The translations under genes were made by a program, and so were the position numbers. 25,000 bases of DNA from JBBIRT01 sp037441725 (GTDB taxonomy: Bacteria; Desulfobacterota; BSN033; UBA1163): contig JBBIRT010000036.1 of NCBI GenBank assembly GCA_037441725.1, positions 1 to 25,000 of the forward strand, given 5' to 3'. Positions 1 through 7,439 of this stretch are shown here, piece after piece. How positions within the stretch are numbered: the first letter of the stretch is position 1; the number at the start of each line of letters is the position of its first letter. The notes beneath the pieces were generated by a model. It was not told the origin of the DNA. It saw only the letters and a list, made by a program, of their open reading frames with translations, and made no database searches.

Positions 1-33
1 TGTACCCTACTCATCCCTTCCCAAAAGCGTTAC

Positions 34-54
34 CCCCGCTTCAGTGAGGCATTA
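34..54 (+). repeat. Half-site copy of a dispersed repeat end
   Basis: This 21-base stretch (CCCCG, then CTTCAGTGAG, then GCATTA) matches 10636-10656 at 18 of 21 positions. At 10636-10656 the sequence is one end of the MITE-like element. In both places a TTGAC[A/T] box follows the GCATTA within about 25 bases. The other end of a full element is not visible here. It may be a truncated or diverged copy, or the element may continue left of the window. Confidence 0.4.
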
Positions 55-74
55 CTCAGAGTCCTAAAAAAGAC

Positions 75-103
75 TTGACTTTTAAAATAGAATTTTTAAT
101 AAT
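75..103 (+). promoter_or_regulatory. Sigma-70-type promoter for the cold-shock gene
   Basis: A TTGACT -35 box (75-80) is followed by a 17-base spacer and an AATAAT -10 box (98-103), five of six matches to TATAAT. Transcription would start near 110. That gives a leader of about 140 nt that begins almost exactly at the outer hairpin arm. Confidence 0.55.
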
Positions 104-112
104 TGATTCACT

Positions 113-217
113 GTAAGTTGTAAGGAGTTGTTGTTTGGATCGTATAAAAAGCCACAAAAGTGATCAATCTATACTTTTGTGGCTTTTTATTAAGGACCAA
201 AGGCTATTACAACTTAC
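113..217 (+). promoter_or_regulatory. Nested hairpin leader, possible attenuator, of the cold-shock gene
   Basis: Two nested inverted repeats lie between promoter and gene. The outer arms at 113-123 and 207-217 are an exact 11-base inverted repeat. The inner arms at 144-161 and 173-190 are an exact 18-base inverted repeat around an 11-base loop. The inner hairpin has the form of an intrinsic terminator: a GCCACAAAAGT/ACTTTTGTGGC stem followed by TTTTTATT and preceded by a run of A. It could therefore terminate transcription from the upstream promoter, or mark the end of an upstream unit. Cold-shock mRNAs are known for long structured, temperature-sensitive leaders, so regulation through this structure is a reasonable inference. 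Confidence 0.6.
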
Positions 218-249
218 TTCAGTTTTAGAAAGAGAGGAGGTGAGTTGTA

Positions 250-453
250 GTGGCCAAAGGTCGGGTTAAATGGTTTAATGAGAAGAAGGGCTATGGATTC
301 ATTTCCAGGGAGGATGGAAGTGATGTTTTCGTCCATTTCTCTGCCATTAAGAAGGAGGGGTTCAAAACCCTTTATGAAGGCGATGAGGTGGAGTTTGAAA
401 TCTCTGAAGGTCCAAAAGGCCCTCAGGCAACGAATGTCACAATTCTGGCATAA
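250..453 (+). CDS. csp: Cold-shock domain protein (CspA family)
   Basis: This 67-residue single-domain cold-shock protein is the usual full length for the family. It carries the RNA-binding motifs RNP1 (KGYGFI, residues 14-19) and RNP2 (DVFVHF, residues 25-30), and the typical N-terminal VKWFN. Members bind single-stranded RNA and DNA and act as cytoplasmic RNA chaperones that melt inhibitory secondary structure; some are cold-induced and others constitutive. The start is a GTG at 250, chosen because a strong AGAGGAGGT ribosome binding site sits 8 bases upstream and the reading begins with the conserved MAKGRVKWF. The gene is monocistronic, between its own promoter and structured leader and a terminator at 475-517. 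Cold induction is inferred from the leader, not shown. Confidence 0.97.
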   Translation: MAKGRVKWFNEKKGYGFISREDGSDVFVHFSAIKKEGFKTLYEGDEVEFEISEGPKGPQATNVTILA

Positions 454-474
454 GTGGGATTCATAGAGCCTGTT

Positions 475-517
475 AGAGAAAGGAACCTCAGATTTTATCT
501 TGAGGTTCCTTTCTTTT
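475..517 (+). terminator. Rho-independent terminator of the cold-shock gene
   Basis: A 13-base perfect stem (478-490 with 501-513) and a 10-base loop are followed by TTTTA, about 22 bases after the cold-shock stop codon. Confidence 0.85.
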
Positions 518-689
518 ATACCTTCAAAAAGATTACCAGGTAATCCCCCACTAAGTTGAAATAGCTTATTTCTGTCTGATGGCTGATTGACTGCTCTGAT
601 GAATGAGGCATAATGGTTGTTAAGCGAATGATTAAAAAGGATTAGAGAAAGGGTCTCTTCAAACATAAATAAAATATGGAGATGGAATA

Positions 690-1232
690 ATGGCTGAGAT
701 TAAATCAACCCTGGAACTGGCAATGGAGAGAACAAAAAGGTTTACCCTCTCAGAAAAGGAAAGAGAAGAAATCAAACAGAGGGAGACCATACAAAAAGCC
801 GCTAGTCTATTTCATCGATATCAGGCTGGAAATCTTCAACTAAACGAAATCCTAAAGGAAATGGAGAAGATGGACGAGGGAACCTCGGAGGAGGTAAAAA
901 AATGGCTTCTCTCTAAATGGATTGATACCCTTTCCTTGGAGGAAGATCCTGAGAAGATTTTTAAGGCAATAGAATTTTTTAGCTCAAAAAAGATCGATGA
1001 TCTCAAAAAGAATCATGATCTCCTCTTCTCTCAATATCAAGAAGAAATGAGCGAAGTCGAAAAAAGTCTGAAAAACCAATTCTTAGAAGAATTAAGAGCA
1101 AAAGGAATCTACGGGGGCGCCATTGATCCTAAACTTGAAGGAACGGAACGGTGGATAAGTGAAAAAGAGAGATTAATTGGGTCCTACAGGGAAAAATTAG
1201 AAGAGATTAAAAAACAATTAGGAAATCTATAA
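690..1232 (+). CDS. Coiled-coil hypothetical protein
   Basis: This 180-residue soluble protein is very rich in Glu and Lys. It has long predicted helices: residues 15-35, about 55-75 and two heptad-like stretches at 110-140 and 155-178. There is no signal peptide, membrane segment or Cys-based metal site. The N-terminus resembles a short conserved hypothetical family I associate with Desulfobacterota genomes, but I cannot name a domain or function. The ATG at 690 has a GGAG-containing Shine-Dalgarno in the 15 bases upstream. The last six bases overlap the stop end of the convergent hydrolase gene, so the two transcripts would be antisense at their 3' ends. A cytoplasmic structural or adaptor role is only a guess. 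Confidence 0.75.
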   Translation: MAEIKSTLELAMERTKRFTLSEKEREEIKQRETIQKAASLFHRYQAGNLQLNEILKEMEKMDEGTSEEVKKWLLSKWIDTLSLEEDPEKIFKAIEFFSSKKIDDLKKNHDLLFSQYQEEMSEVEKSLKNQFLEELRAKGIYGGAIDPKLEGTERWISEKERLIGSYREKLEEIKKQLGNL

Positions 1233-1892
1233 ATAGGCATAAAAGTTCTGTCGTATGAATTCGAAGTTTTGGAGAACCCTTTCTTTCCCTTTTATAAATT
1301 CTCCATGACCTGGCAGCAAAAGTTCCGTGTCCAAGGTAGACATTCTCTCAATGCTTCTCTTCAATAGGTTTGAATTCCCTTCTATAAAGTCTGTCCTTCC
1401 AACTCCTCCATAAAAAACAAGGTCTCCTGTAAAGAGGGCTTTTTTCTCCGGCCAATGGATTGAAAGAGACCCCGGTGAATGACCCGGGGTCTGATAAATG
1501 GAGAAGGTTTTTTCTCCTAAATGGAGTTCTCCCTCTTTGAGGTAGAAATCAATTCGAAATTCTGGAATAGGTTGTCTCATCATCGCAAAAAGATACTTTC
1601 CGCTCTCTAAAAGGTATCGCTCCTCATCCCGATTCATTGTCATCTTGACTGACTTATGCATAAAGGCTTTGACTCCCTCGAAATGATCAGGATGGGAATG
1701 GGTGAGAATGATCAGGTCAATCCCTTCTGGAGAGATTCCATCTCTTTCCATTTGATGAAAGAGATTGGAAAGATGATGGAAATGGCCTGGGTCAATAAGA
1801 ACCGTTATCGCCCCCCGAATAAGATAGGTATTACAATTATTTTCATAGGGGTTGTTCCAAAGGTAGATATAAAGATCATCGATCAGCTTCAT
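1227..1892 (-). CDS. Metallo-beta-lactamase-fold hydrolase (glyoxalase II-like)
   Basis: A 221-residue single-domain MBL-fold enzyme. The metal-binding motif HxHxDH is present as THSHPDH (about residues 64-70). It is followed by TPGHSPGS (third metal-site His), FTGD (bridging Asp), GGVGRTDF, and a C-terminal LLPGHG (last metal His). This order is typical of the glyoxalase II / thioesterase-like branch, which hydrolyses thioesters or related substrates with two Zn or Fe ions. The C-terminal substrate domain of true glyoxalase II is missing, so the substrate cannot be assigned. It is divergent from a second MBL-fold gene with the same G-GRTDF signature, suggesting an old duplication. No signal peptide is seen; it is cytoplasmic. 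Confidence 0.93.
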   Translation of the reverse strand: MKLIDDLYIYLWNNPYENNCNTYLIRGAITVLIDPGHFHHLSNLFHQMERDGISPEGIDLIILTHSHPDHFEGVKAFMHKSVKMTMNRDEERYLLESGKYLFAMMRQPIPEFRIDFYLKEGELHLGEKTFSIYQTPGHSPGSLSIHWPEKKALFTGDLVFYGGVGRTDFIEGNSNLLKRSIERMSTLDTELLLPGHGEFIKGKERVLQNFEFIRQNFYAYL

Positions 1893-1984
1893 CTTCTTCC
1901 CTTTGTGTGAGTGAATATGACTATAAGGTTAATATGGAAGGTTCGAATTTTCAACCAAGAATCTTCTCTCCTCTAAATAAAAAG

Positions 1985-2013
1985 TTGAAGATAAAAATTT
2001 CATGAATTATATT
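1985..2013 (+). promoter_or_regulatory. Promoter for the rightward MBL-fold gene
   Basis: TTGAAG (1985-1990), a 17-base spacer and TATATT (2008-2013) give a good sigma-70 match. They place the start of transcription about 25 bases before the gene. Confidence 0.5.
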
Positions 2014-2043
2014 TAGCAAAATGGGTTAATGGGGAGGAAAAAG

Positions 2044-2679
2044 ATGATTGTGAGACAATATGAGGTTGGAAATTTCTCAGTTTTCAGTTATCTGGTGGGT
2101 GATGAAGAAACGCAAGAAGGATTATTTATCGACCCCGCAGATGAAACCAAGAGGCTTCTTTCAGAGGCCAAATCTTATGGAATCAACAGAATTAAATATG
2201 TGGTCAATACCCATTCTCATGTGGATCACATCATGGGAAATGCAGAGATGGTAAAGAGGACGGGAGCTAAAATTATTATCCATGAGGAGGATGCATCTGG
2301 TCTGGTTCGAACCCCCTCCTACCTCCTTGAAATGTTTCGGGCGACACCCTCTCCCTCTGCTGATATGTTGGTTAGAGAAGGAGAAATCATCCAGGTTGGA
2401 AATGTTAAAATTAGAGTGATCCATACCCCTGGTCATTCTCCTGGAGGTATGTCTCTTTATTTGGATGGAATGGTGTTTACAGGAGATACGCTCTTTGTGG
2501 GATCAGTAGGAAGGACTGATTTCCCTGGTAGCTCATGGGAAGTATTGGAAGCATCCATTCGAAACAAACTCTATGTCTTACCTGGTGAGACTGTAGTCTT
2601 TCCAGGTCATAATTATGGAGTGACTCCCACATCAACCATTCAATACGAGAGACGACACAATCCTTTTGTACGAGGATAA
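2044..2679 (+). CDS. Metallo-beta-lactamase-fold hydrolase
   Basis: A 211-residue MBL-fold enzyme with THSHVDH, TPGHSPGGM, FTGDTLF, VGRTDFPG and a final VFPGHNYG, so all metal ligands are present. The VGRTDFPGSSW segment and PGHNYG tail are typical of the hydroxyacylglutathione hydrolase-like and persulfide-dioxygenase-like proteins common in anaerobes. The substrate is unknown. An ATG exists at 2029, but I chose 2044: the GGGGAGG at 2031-2037 is an ideal ribosome binding site seven bases before it, and family members begin close to the MIVRQY reading. It has its own promoter and no close downstream partner. Confidence 0.93.
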   Translation: MIVRQYEVGNFSVFSYLVGDEETQEGLFIDPADETKRLLSEAKSYGINRIKYVVNTHSHVDHIMGNAEMVKRTGAKIIIHEEDASGLVRTPSYLLEMFRATPSPSADMLVREGEIIQVGNVKIRVIHTPGHSPGGMSLYLDGMVFTGDTLFVGSVGRTDFPGSSWEVLEASIRNKLYVLPGETVVFPGHNYGVTPTSTIQYERRHNPFVRG

Positions 2680-2801
2680 GGGGTTCGATTCAGACTCAAC
2701 GATAAATGCTGATATACCTGATCCCTGGGAGATAGACTCGTTTGAAAGGGACACAAAATACGAGATCCAAAATAAATCCGCATTTTATAAATATTAAATA
2801 A

Positions 2802-2975
2802 ACAAAAAAGAATAGGTTTATTTCTGGATTGCCTGGGATGGAAAAGGCAACCTTGATTAAAAAGCTTATTGAGGCTTTAAAACTTTTTAACCCCGTAAGT
2901 TTTTATACGGATGAGATCAGAGAAATTCCATCGAGCATGCCTATCTCACAAGGCATTATAAAATTACTTTCTTAA
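2802..2975 (+). pseudogene. Remnant of a THEP1-type nucleoside-triphosphatase
   Basis: This stop-free stretch reads as the first 40 or so residues of a THEP1 (NTPase, YjjC/MJ1559-type) protein. FISGLPGMEKATLIKKL aligns with the usual ITGxPGxGKTTLIKKL Walker A, and PVSFYTDEIRE with the family's GFYTEEIRE. The Walker A is broken: the glycine before the lysine is Glu, and Ala replaces the first Thr after the lysine. No ATG start is in frame; TAA at 2799-2801 sits where the start should be. After EIRE the sequence leaves the family and stops at 2973-2975. The 120 bases before it (2680-2800) hold nothing I recognise. The end overlaps the neighbouring minus-strand gene by four bases, so the loss may be linked to a rearrangement there. 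Confidence 0.6.
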
Positions 2976-3259
2976 GGATCATATCGCCAATGGCCTGGGA
3001 TCCAGACTCTTTCCCAACCATAAGGTCCCCATCTCTCCTCCCAGTGCCCTGGGATCCAAACCCGATAAGGTTCACTATAATAATAACTTGGGGGAGGATA
3101 ATATCCCCGATAATAAATCACAGGTGGACCTATTAAAATTGGAGGAGGAGCGATAATAATCCCGAAATGGCTCCGAGCGTGCCTATGCCAAGCGATGGCT
3201 GATCCAAATGTTAGAAAAATAGTCAGTGAAATAAGGGTAATGATCATGATCGTCTTCAT
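2972..3259 (-). CDS. Small secreted protein with WIPGHW repeats
   Basis: A 95-residue protein with a clear signal peptide (residues 1-23, cleavage likely after SAIA). A His/Arg patch follows, then a Pro/Tyr-rich middle (residues 37-65) and two copies of the motif VWIPGHWE/R (about residues 67-74 and 85-92). The tandem WxPGxW motif matches the YXWGXW/WxxGxW repeat proteins found in many proteobacterial envelopes, whose function is not established. The ribosome binding site AAAGGAGGTGA is nearly a perfect match to the 16S tail, which suggests strong translation. The gene stands alone. It is likely periplasmic or surface-associated. Confidence 0.85.
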   Translation of the reverse strand: MKTIMIITLISLTIFLTFGSAIAWHRHARSHFGIIIAPPPILIGPPVIYYRGYYPPPSYYYSEPYRVWIPGHWEERWGPYGWERVWIPGHWRYDP

Positions 3260-3331
3260 TCTTCCTAATTCACCTCCTTTAACGATTTAGTAGATTAAAA
3301 TTTTAATATTTAGACGTCATTTATTCAGTTT

Positions 3332-4405
3332 TTATTCAATCAATTTCATTACAGTATCCATGTCGAGCTTCTTGATCACTGCTGTGATAAGCTTAATAGC
3401 ATGGTCAAAATCATCACGGTGAATGATTCCTGCATGGCTGTGAATATGTCGGGTGGGAACAGCAATGACAAGGTTTGGAACCCCACGACGATGAAGATGG
3501 ATGGCTCCTGAGTCTGTACCCCCTCTCTCTAAGATATCAAATTGATATGGTATTTCCAATTTTTCCGCTGTATCGATGAAAAGATCGCGAAGCCTCAAAT
3601 TCGGGACCATACTCCCATCCCGAATCACAATGACTGGCCCTTTCCCAAGTCTCCCCTGGGCATCCTCTTTTTTAACATCTGGAACATCCCCAGCCACAAC
3701 CACTTCTAAGGTAAGGCCAACATCAGGATCAACGACCCATGAACTTGTGCGAGCCCCCCGAAGACCAACTTCTTCTTGAACAGTCCCTACCCCATAAACG
3801 GTATTTGGATGCTCTGTTTGCCTCAGATACTTAATCACCTCAATGAAAAGGGCACAACCTACTCGGTCATCAAAGGCTTTAGCTAAATAGGTCTTTCCCG
3901 TACCCAAGATGGTGAAAGGACATATCGGCACGATCGGATCACCTGGACGTATTCCTAATTCTTTGGTCTCTGCTAAAGAAGTGGCCCCTACATCAATATA
4001 CATATCTTTCGGTTCTTGAAGCTTTTTCCTCTCCTCTTCTGAGAGGATATGGGGAGGCTTTGATCCAATGAGTCCAACCACATCCCCCTTTCGAGTCTTA
4101 ATTACCACCCGCTGGGCTAACATCACATGTCCCCACCATCCTCCAAGGGTACTGAATTTGACGAAACCTTCCTCTGTAACCAATTTAACGACGAATCCAA
4201 TCTCATCCATATGGCCTGCAAGCATGATCCTTGGTTTCTCCGCCTGGCCGTCTTTTCGGCAAACAATACTACCCAATCGGTCTTGCTCAATAACAGTAAT
4301 CTCTTTAAGATGTCTCCGGATAATCTCTCTAACCTCTTGCTCATAGCCTGAGATGCCAGGGGCTTCGGTAAGCTCGCGAAGCAACTCTAAGGTTGAATCG
4401 ACCAT
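3332..4405 (-). CDS. M42-family metallo-aminopeptidase
   Basis: A 357-residue protein of the M42 (glutamyl aminopeptidase / FrvX / TET) family, the usual length. Metal-site residues are visible: H65 and D67 in AGHMDEIGF, D180 in FDDRVGC, E211-E212 in TVQEEVGLRGA, a Glu (about 234) in the LTLEVVVAGD strand where many members have Asp, and a C-terminal His in RHIHSHAG. Members form tetrahedral dodecamers in the cytoplasm and trim peptides released by proteases. The ATG at 4405 is preceded by AAAGGAGA. A promoter with a perfect TATAAT lies upstream on the minus strand. The gene is not part of a clear operon. Confidence 0.95.
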   Translation of the reverse strand: MVDSTLELLRELTEAPGISGYEQEVREIIRRHLKEITVIEQDRLGSIVCRKDGQAEKPRIMLAGHMDEIGFVVKLVTEEGFVKFSTLGGWWGHVMLAQRVVIKTRKGDVVGLIGSKPPHILSEEERKKLQEPKDMYIDVGATSLAETKELGIRPGDPIVPICPFTILGTGKTYLAKAFDDRVGCALFIEVIKYLRQTEHPNTVYGVGTVQEEVGLRGARTSSWVVDPDVGLTLEVVVAGDVPDVKKEDAQGRLGKGPVIVIRDGSMVPNLRLRDLFIDTAEKLEIPYQFDILERGGTDSGAIHLHRRGVPNLVIAVPTRHIHSHAGIIHRDDFDHAIKLITAVIKKLDMDTVMKLIE

Positions 4406-4431
4406 ATAGAAGTCTCCTTTCTTTATGTTTA

Positions 4432-4459
4432 ATTATACCCAAATAGGATAAAAATTCAA
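4432..4459 (-). promoter_or_regulatory. Promoter for the M42 aminopeptidase
   Basis: Read on the minus strand: TTGAAT (4459-4454), a 16-base spacer and a perfect TATAAT (4437-4432), about 26 bases before the start codon. Confidence 0.55.
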
Positions 4460-4570
4460 AGCATCTATTCCCTATTTTCAAGTAGCCCTAACCACCGAAA
4501 CCAGATCCAGTTGACAGAACCATTGATTTAGAGATAGGTTTAAATTAAAAAGAAATGAGAATGGCCTTCA

Positions 4571-5503
4571 ATGAGAATAGGTAAGAGATTTATAATATTT
4601 CTATTTACTCTATGGATAATTGAGCCGTTAATTGATGTTTGGCCTATCTTTCCAATGGATGAAGACGCAATGAAGATGGAGAAATTGTTTCCAATGAAAA
4701 TTGGAAGTTTTCAATCTGAAGGAAAGGATAAATTTTATGATCGAAAAACAATTTATCGTTATATGGATGGCACCGCGGAGATTTACCATTCCTATGCGTT
4801 TAAGCATCTTATGGTAAGACGTTATGGGAAGCCAGGGGCTCCTTCTATTCTGCTTGAGGCCTTTGATATGGGTTCTTCAGAAGAGGCCTATGGTATCTTT
4901 ACTTATGAGACCGAAGAGAAGGAAGTAAACATTGGTCAGGGATCATCATATGGAGGGGGGCTCCTCCGATTCTGGAAAGGAAGGTTTTTCTTCAACCTTT
5001 ACCCTGACCGGATAGATTCTTTTAGAGAAAGAGATCTCTTGGAACTGGGAAAAGGAATCGCTGATTCCATCAAACAGGAAGGTCAAAAGCCAAAGATGAT
5101 TTATGATCTCCCCAAAGAAGGGTTAATCGAGAGGAGCATCCGTTACTTTCATCATCCTCATATCCTGAATCACCATTACTTCCTCTCTCATGAGAATATC
5201 CTACGCTTAGAAAAGAGAACCAATGCCTTACTTGCCACCTATTCCTCACAAGAAAATGAGAGGACCTTTCTTCTCGTTATTCAATACCCTTCATCGTCAC
5301 TGGCAAAGAAAGGATTTCGGAATTTTATCGAGGGATACATGCCAGAGGCTTTTCCCTTAAATAAGATCAAGACCGAAAATGGGAAATGGACCGTTGCTCA
5401 ATCATATAAAGATTATGTGATCATCGTTTTTGATGCAATCTTCCTTGAAAAGGCAGAAAATTTGATTCAAACAACCCAAGAGAACTTAAAGAAGATCCAA
5501 TGA
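4571..5503 (+). CDS. DUF6599-like exported protein
   Basis: A 310-residue protein with a hydrophobic N-terminus (residues 6-22) that looks like an uncleaved or weakly cleaved signal. The body matches the DUF6599 pattern: a YRYMDGTAEIYHSYAFKHL segment (about 58-76) followed by EAFDMGSSEEAYGIFTYE (about 95-112) and a GLLRFWKGRFFFNLY stretch. The function of this family is unknown; members are exported and often sit next to redox or Tat-exported proteins. The ribosome binding site is weak. The stop codon overlaps the next start (ATGA), so it is translationally coupled to the DUF362 gene. A TTGACA at 4511-4516 could be the -35 of the operon promoter, but the -10 is poor. Confidence 0.85.
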   Translation: MRIGKRFIIFLFTLWIIEPLIDVWPIFPMDEDAMKMEKLFPMKIGSFQSEGKDKFYDRKTIYRYMDGTAEIYHSYAFKHLMVRRYGKPGAPSILLEAFDMGSSEEAYGIFTYETEEKEVNIGQGSSYGGGLLRFWKGRFFFNLYPDRIDSFRERDLLELGKGIADSIKQEGQKPKMIYDLPKEGLIERSIRYFHHPHILNHHYFLSHENILRLEKRTNALLATYSSQENERTFLLVIQYPSSSLAKKGFRNFIEGYMPEAFPLNKIKTENGKWTVAQSYKDYVIIVFDAIFLEKAENLIQTTQENLKKIQ

Positions 5504-6399
5504 TGAAAAGAAACAGAATGATTACCCGGAGGGACTTCCTCAGGGGTTCAGTCTATACCGCCCTGGTGACTTCAATGGGATCGTATCCACCGATCAATAC
5601 GGAATCTAAAACAGAAGAAAAGACAAAGGTCGTACTTGTCCGTGACGAAAAAGTGATAGATTCAAAGGGTCATATCCACCCAGAGATCGTTCAAAAGATG
5701 ATTGACCAAGGAGTTTGTGCCCTATGGGGTGAAAAGGACCCTCTTCAAGCGTGGAAAAAGATCATTAAGCCCAATGATGTGGTGGGCATTAAGAGTAATG
5801 TCTGGGAGCCTTTGCCTACTCCAAAGGAACTTGAATCTGCCATAGAGGATAGGATTTTAAAAGTAGGTGTTCCAAAGAAAAATATCAGTATCGATGATCG
5901 AGGGGTGTTAGAGAATCCTACCTTCCGCTCCTCCACAGCACTGATCAATGTGAGGCCCCTGAGGACCCATCACTGGTCAGGGATTGGGGGCTGCATTAAA
6001 AACTATATCATGTTTGTCTCAACCCCCTGGCTTTACCACTCGGACGCATGTGCGGCTTTGGCATCCATATGGAACAAACCCTTGGTAAAAGGGAAGACTC
6101 GCCTCAACATATTGAGTCTGATTCGGACCCAATTCTATGGCCGAGGGCCCCACTTCTTCGATCATAGATATGTCGCTGATTACAAGGGCCTGCTTCTTGG
6201 AAATGATCCTGTATCCCTCGATGCATTGGGAGCACGCCTCCTCCAACTTCAACGCATTAATTATTTCGGAGAGGATAGGCCTTTAGATACAACCCCCAAG
6301 CATATTTTCCTGGCTGATCAGAGATATAAACTCGGGGTGAGTGATTTGAATAAGATTGAAATTGTTAAATTAGGCTGGATGGAGGGTTCTCTCCTTTAA
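5500..6399 (+). CDS. Tat-exported DUF362 domain protein
   Basis: A 299-residue protein with a twin-arginine signal (RRDFLRG, residues 10-16, then a hydrophobic stretch), so it is folded before export. The mature part is a DUF362 domain: the KxNDVVGIKSNVW segment, the conserved INVRPLRTHHWSGIGGCIKNYIM motif (about residues 148-170), and LLLGNDPVSLDALGARLL near the C-terminus. DUF362 proteins often carry ferredoxin-like Fe-S domains, but this one has only isolated cysteines and no CxxCxxC. A cofactor cannot be claimed. It lies in a coupled operon, overlapping both neighbours by a few bases, and probably works with them at the outer face of the inner membrane. Confidence 0.9.
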   Translation: MMKRNRMITRRDFLRGSVYTALVTSMGSYPPINTESKTEEKTKVVLVRDEKVIDSKGHIHPEIVQKMIDQGVCALWGEKDPLQAWKKIIKPNDVVGIKSNVWEPLPTPKELESAIEDRILKVGVPKKNISIDDRGVLENPTFRSSTALINVRPLRTHHWSGIGGCIKNYIMFVSTPWLYHSDACAALASIWNKPLVKGKTRLNILSLIRTQFYGRGPHFFDHRYVADYKGLLLGNDPVSLDALGARLLQLQRINYFGEDRPLDTTPKHIFLADQRYKLGVSDLNKIEIVKLGWMEGSLL

Positions 6400-7343
6400 T
6401 GGGAATAGATCAAAAGCTAATGAAAGAAGGCCTTTTCGAAGGCATTAAAAAAGGATGGAACGGATTTATCTGGATGTTAAAGATTCTGATTCCCATCTCT
6501 CTTCTCACCACCTTCCTTGAATGGAGTGGAGTAATCCAATGGATCAACCCTTATGTGGAGCCTGTAATGAGTTGGTTAAAGTTACCGGGGATGGCGACTC
6601 TTCCCCTACTGATTGGGATCATTTCAGGAATTTATGGAGGAATTGCTTCGTTGTCAATCCTTCCTTTTACTCGGGACCAGACGACCTTAATCGCTATCTT
6701 CATGCTCATTGCTCACAATATGATTCAGGAAGGAGTGATTCAAGGAAAGTCAGGTCTCCATCCTTTAAAGGCCACTCTTTTCCGTCTTGGAGCTGCTGTC
6801 GCTACAGTTATGGTAGTAGCACAATTTCTTGACCCCACCTCAGAAATAATGGAATCCACCCATTCTCCTTTACCCATCTCAGATTCACTGATCCTTCTAT
6901 TAAGGAATTGGGCTATTTCTACATTTTACCTTACGATTAAGATTTTTATCATCCTCTTGGCCATCTTGACCGCCTTAGAGATCCTCAAGGTCTCAGGTTG
7001 GATAGACCCTTTTTTAAAATCTCTTAACCTCCCTCTAAAGATGATGGGACTTAGTCAGAGGGTCGGTATCCTTTGGATGGCAGGAGCTTTCTTTGGAGTG
7101 GCCTATGGGGCAGCTGTGATTGTAGAAGAGGCTAAAAAAGGGTGTTTTACAAAAGAAGAATTGGAAAGGCTTCATGCCTCTATTGGCATCAACCACTCGA
7201 TGATTGAAGATCCAGCTCTTTTCTTAACCCTTGGCTTGAATGCCTTTTGGCTCTGGGTCCCCCGATTGTTGATGGCCATTCTTTTCGTCCATCTTTTGAG
7301 AATTTTCCATAAATTTTCGAAAAGATTTCCTCCCTCTCATTAA
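6399..7343 (+). CDS. Nucleoside-recognition (Gate) domain membrane protein
   Basis: A 314-residue integral membrane protein with about eight hydrophobic segments. It has two related halves, each containing the Gate-domain (PF07670) pattern with Gly-rich turns: GIISGIYGGIASLSILPF near residue 90, and MAGAFFGVAYGAAVIVEEAKK near 225-245. Gate domains occur in nucleoside transporters, FeoB and sporulation proteins SpmA/SpmB. The substrate here is unknown. Its start overlaps the stop of the DUF362 gene (TAATG), which implies a fixed stoichiometry with it. Context suggests transport linked to the two exported partners, but nothing in the sequence fixes what is moved. Confidence 0.9.
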   Translation: MGIDQKLMKEGLFEGIKKGWNGFIWMLKILIPISLLTTFLEWSGVIQWINPYVEPVMSWLKLPGMATLPLLIGIISGIYGGIASLSILPFTRDQTTLIAIFMLIAHNMIQEGVIQGKSGLHPLKATLFRLGAAVATVMVVAQFLDPTSEIMESTHSPLPISDSLILLLRNWAISTFYLTIKIFIILLAILTALEILKVSGWIDPFLKSLNLPLKMMGLSQRVGILWMAGAFFGVAYGAAVIVEEAKKGCFTKEELERLHASIGINHSMIEDPALFLTLGLNAFWLWVPRLLMAILFVHLLRIFHKFSKRFPPSH

Positions 7344-7439
7344 AACTACTCCCCCATCTTTATAGAGAATTTATTTGGACATCCATGCATTTCATATGGG
7401 TAGTACAGAAAAAATGAATCCTGTAAGAGAAATCTTCTT

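Noticed and set aside
214..666. 150-residue minus-strand ORF over the cold-shock gene
   Set aside because: It is antisense to a clear CspA gene and its terminator, has no ribosome binding site and no recognisable motif; a shadow frame.
3294..3307. 14-base AT-only palindrome upstream of the WIPGHW protein gene
   Set aside because: Composed only of A and T; expected by chance in this AT-rich spacer and no operator can be argued.
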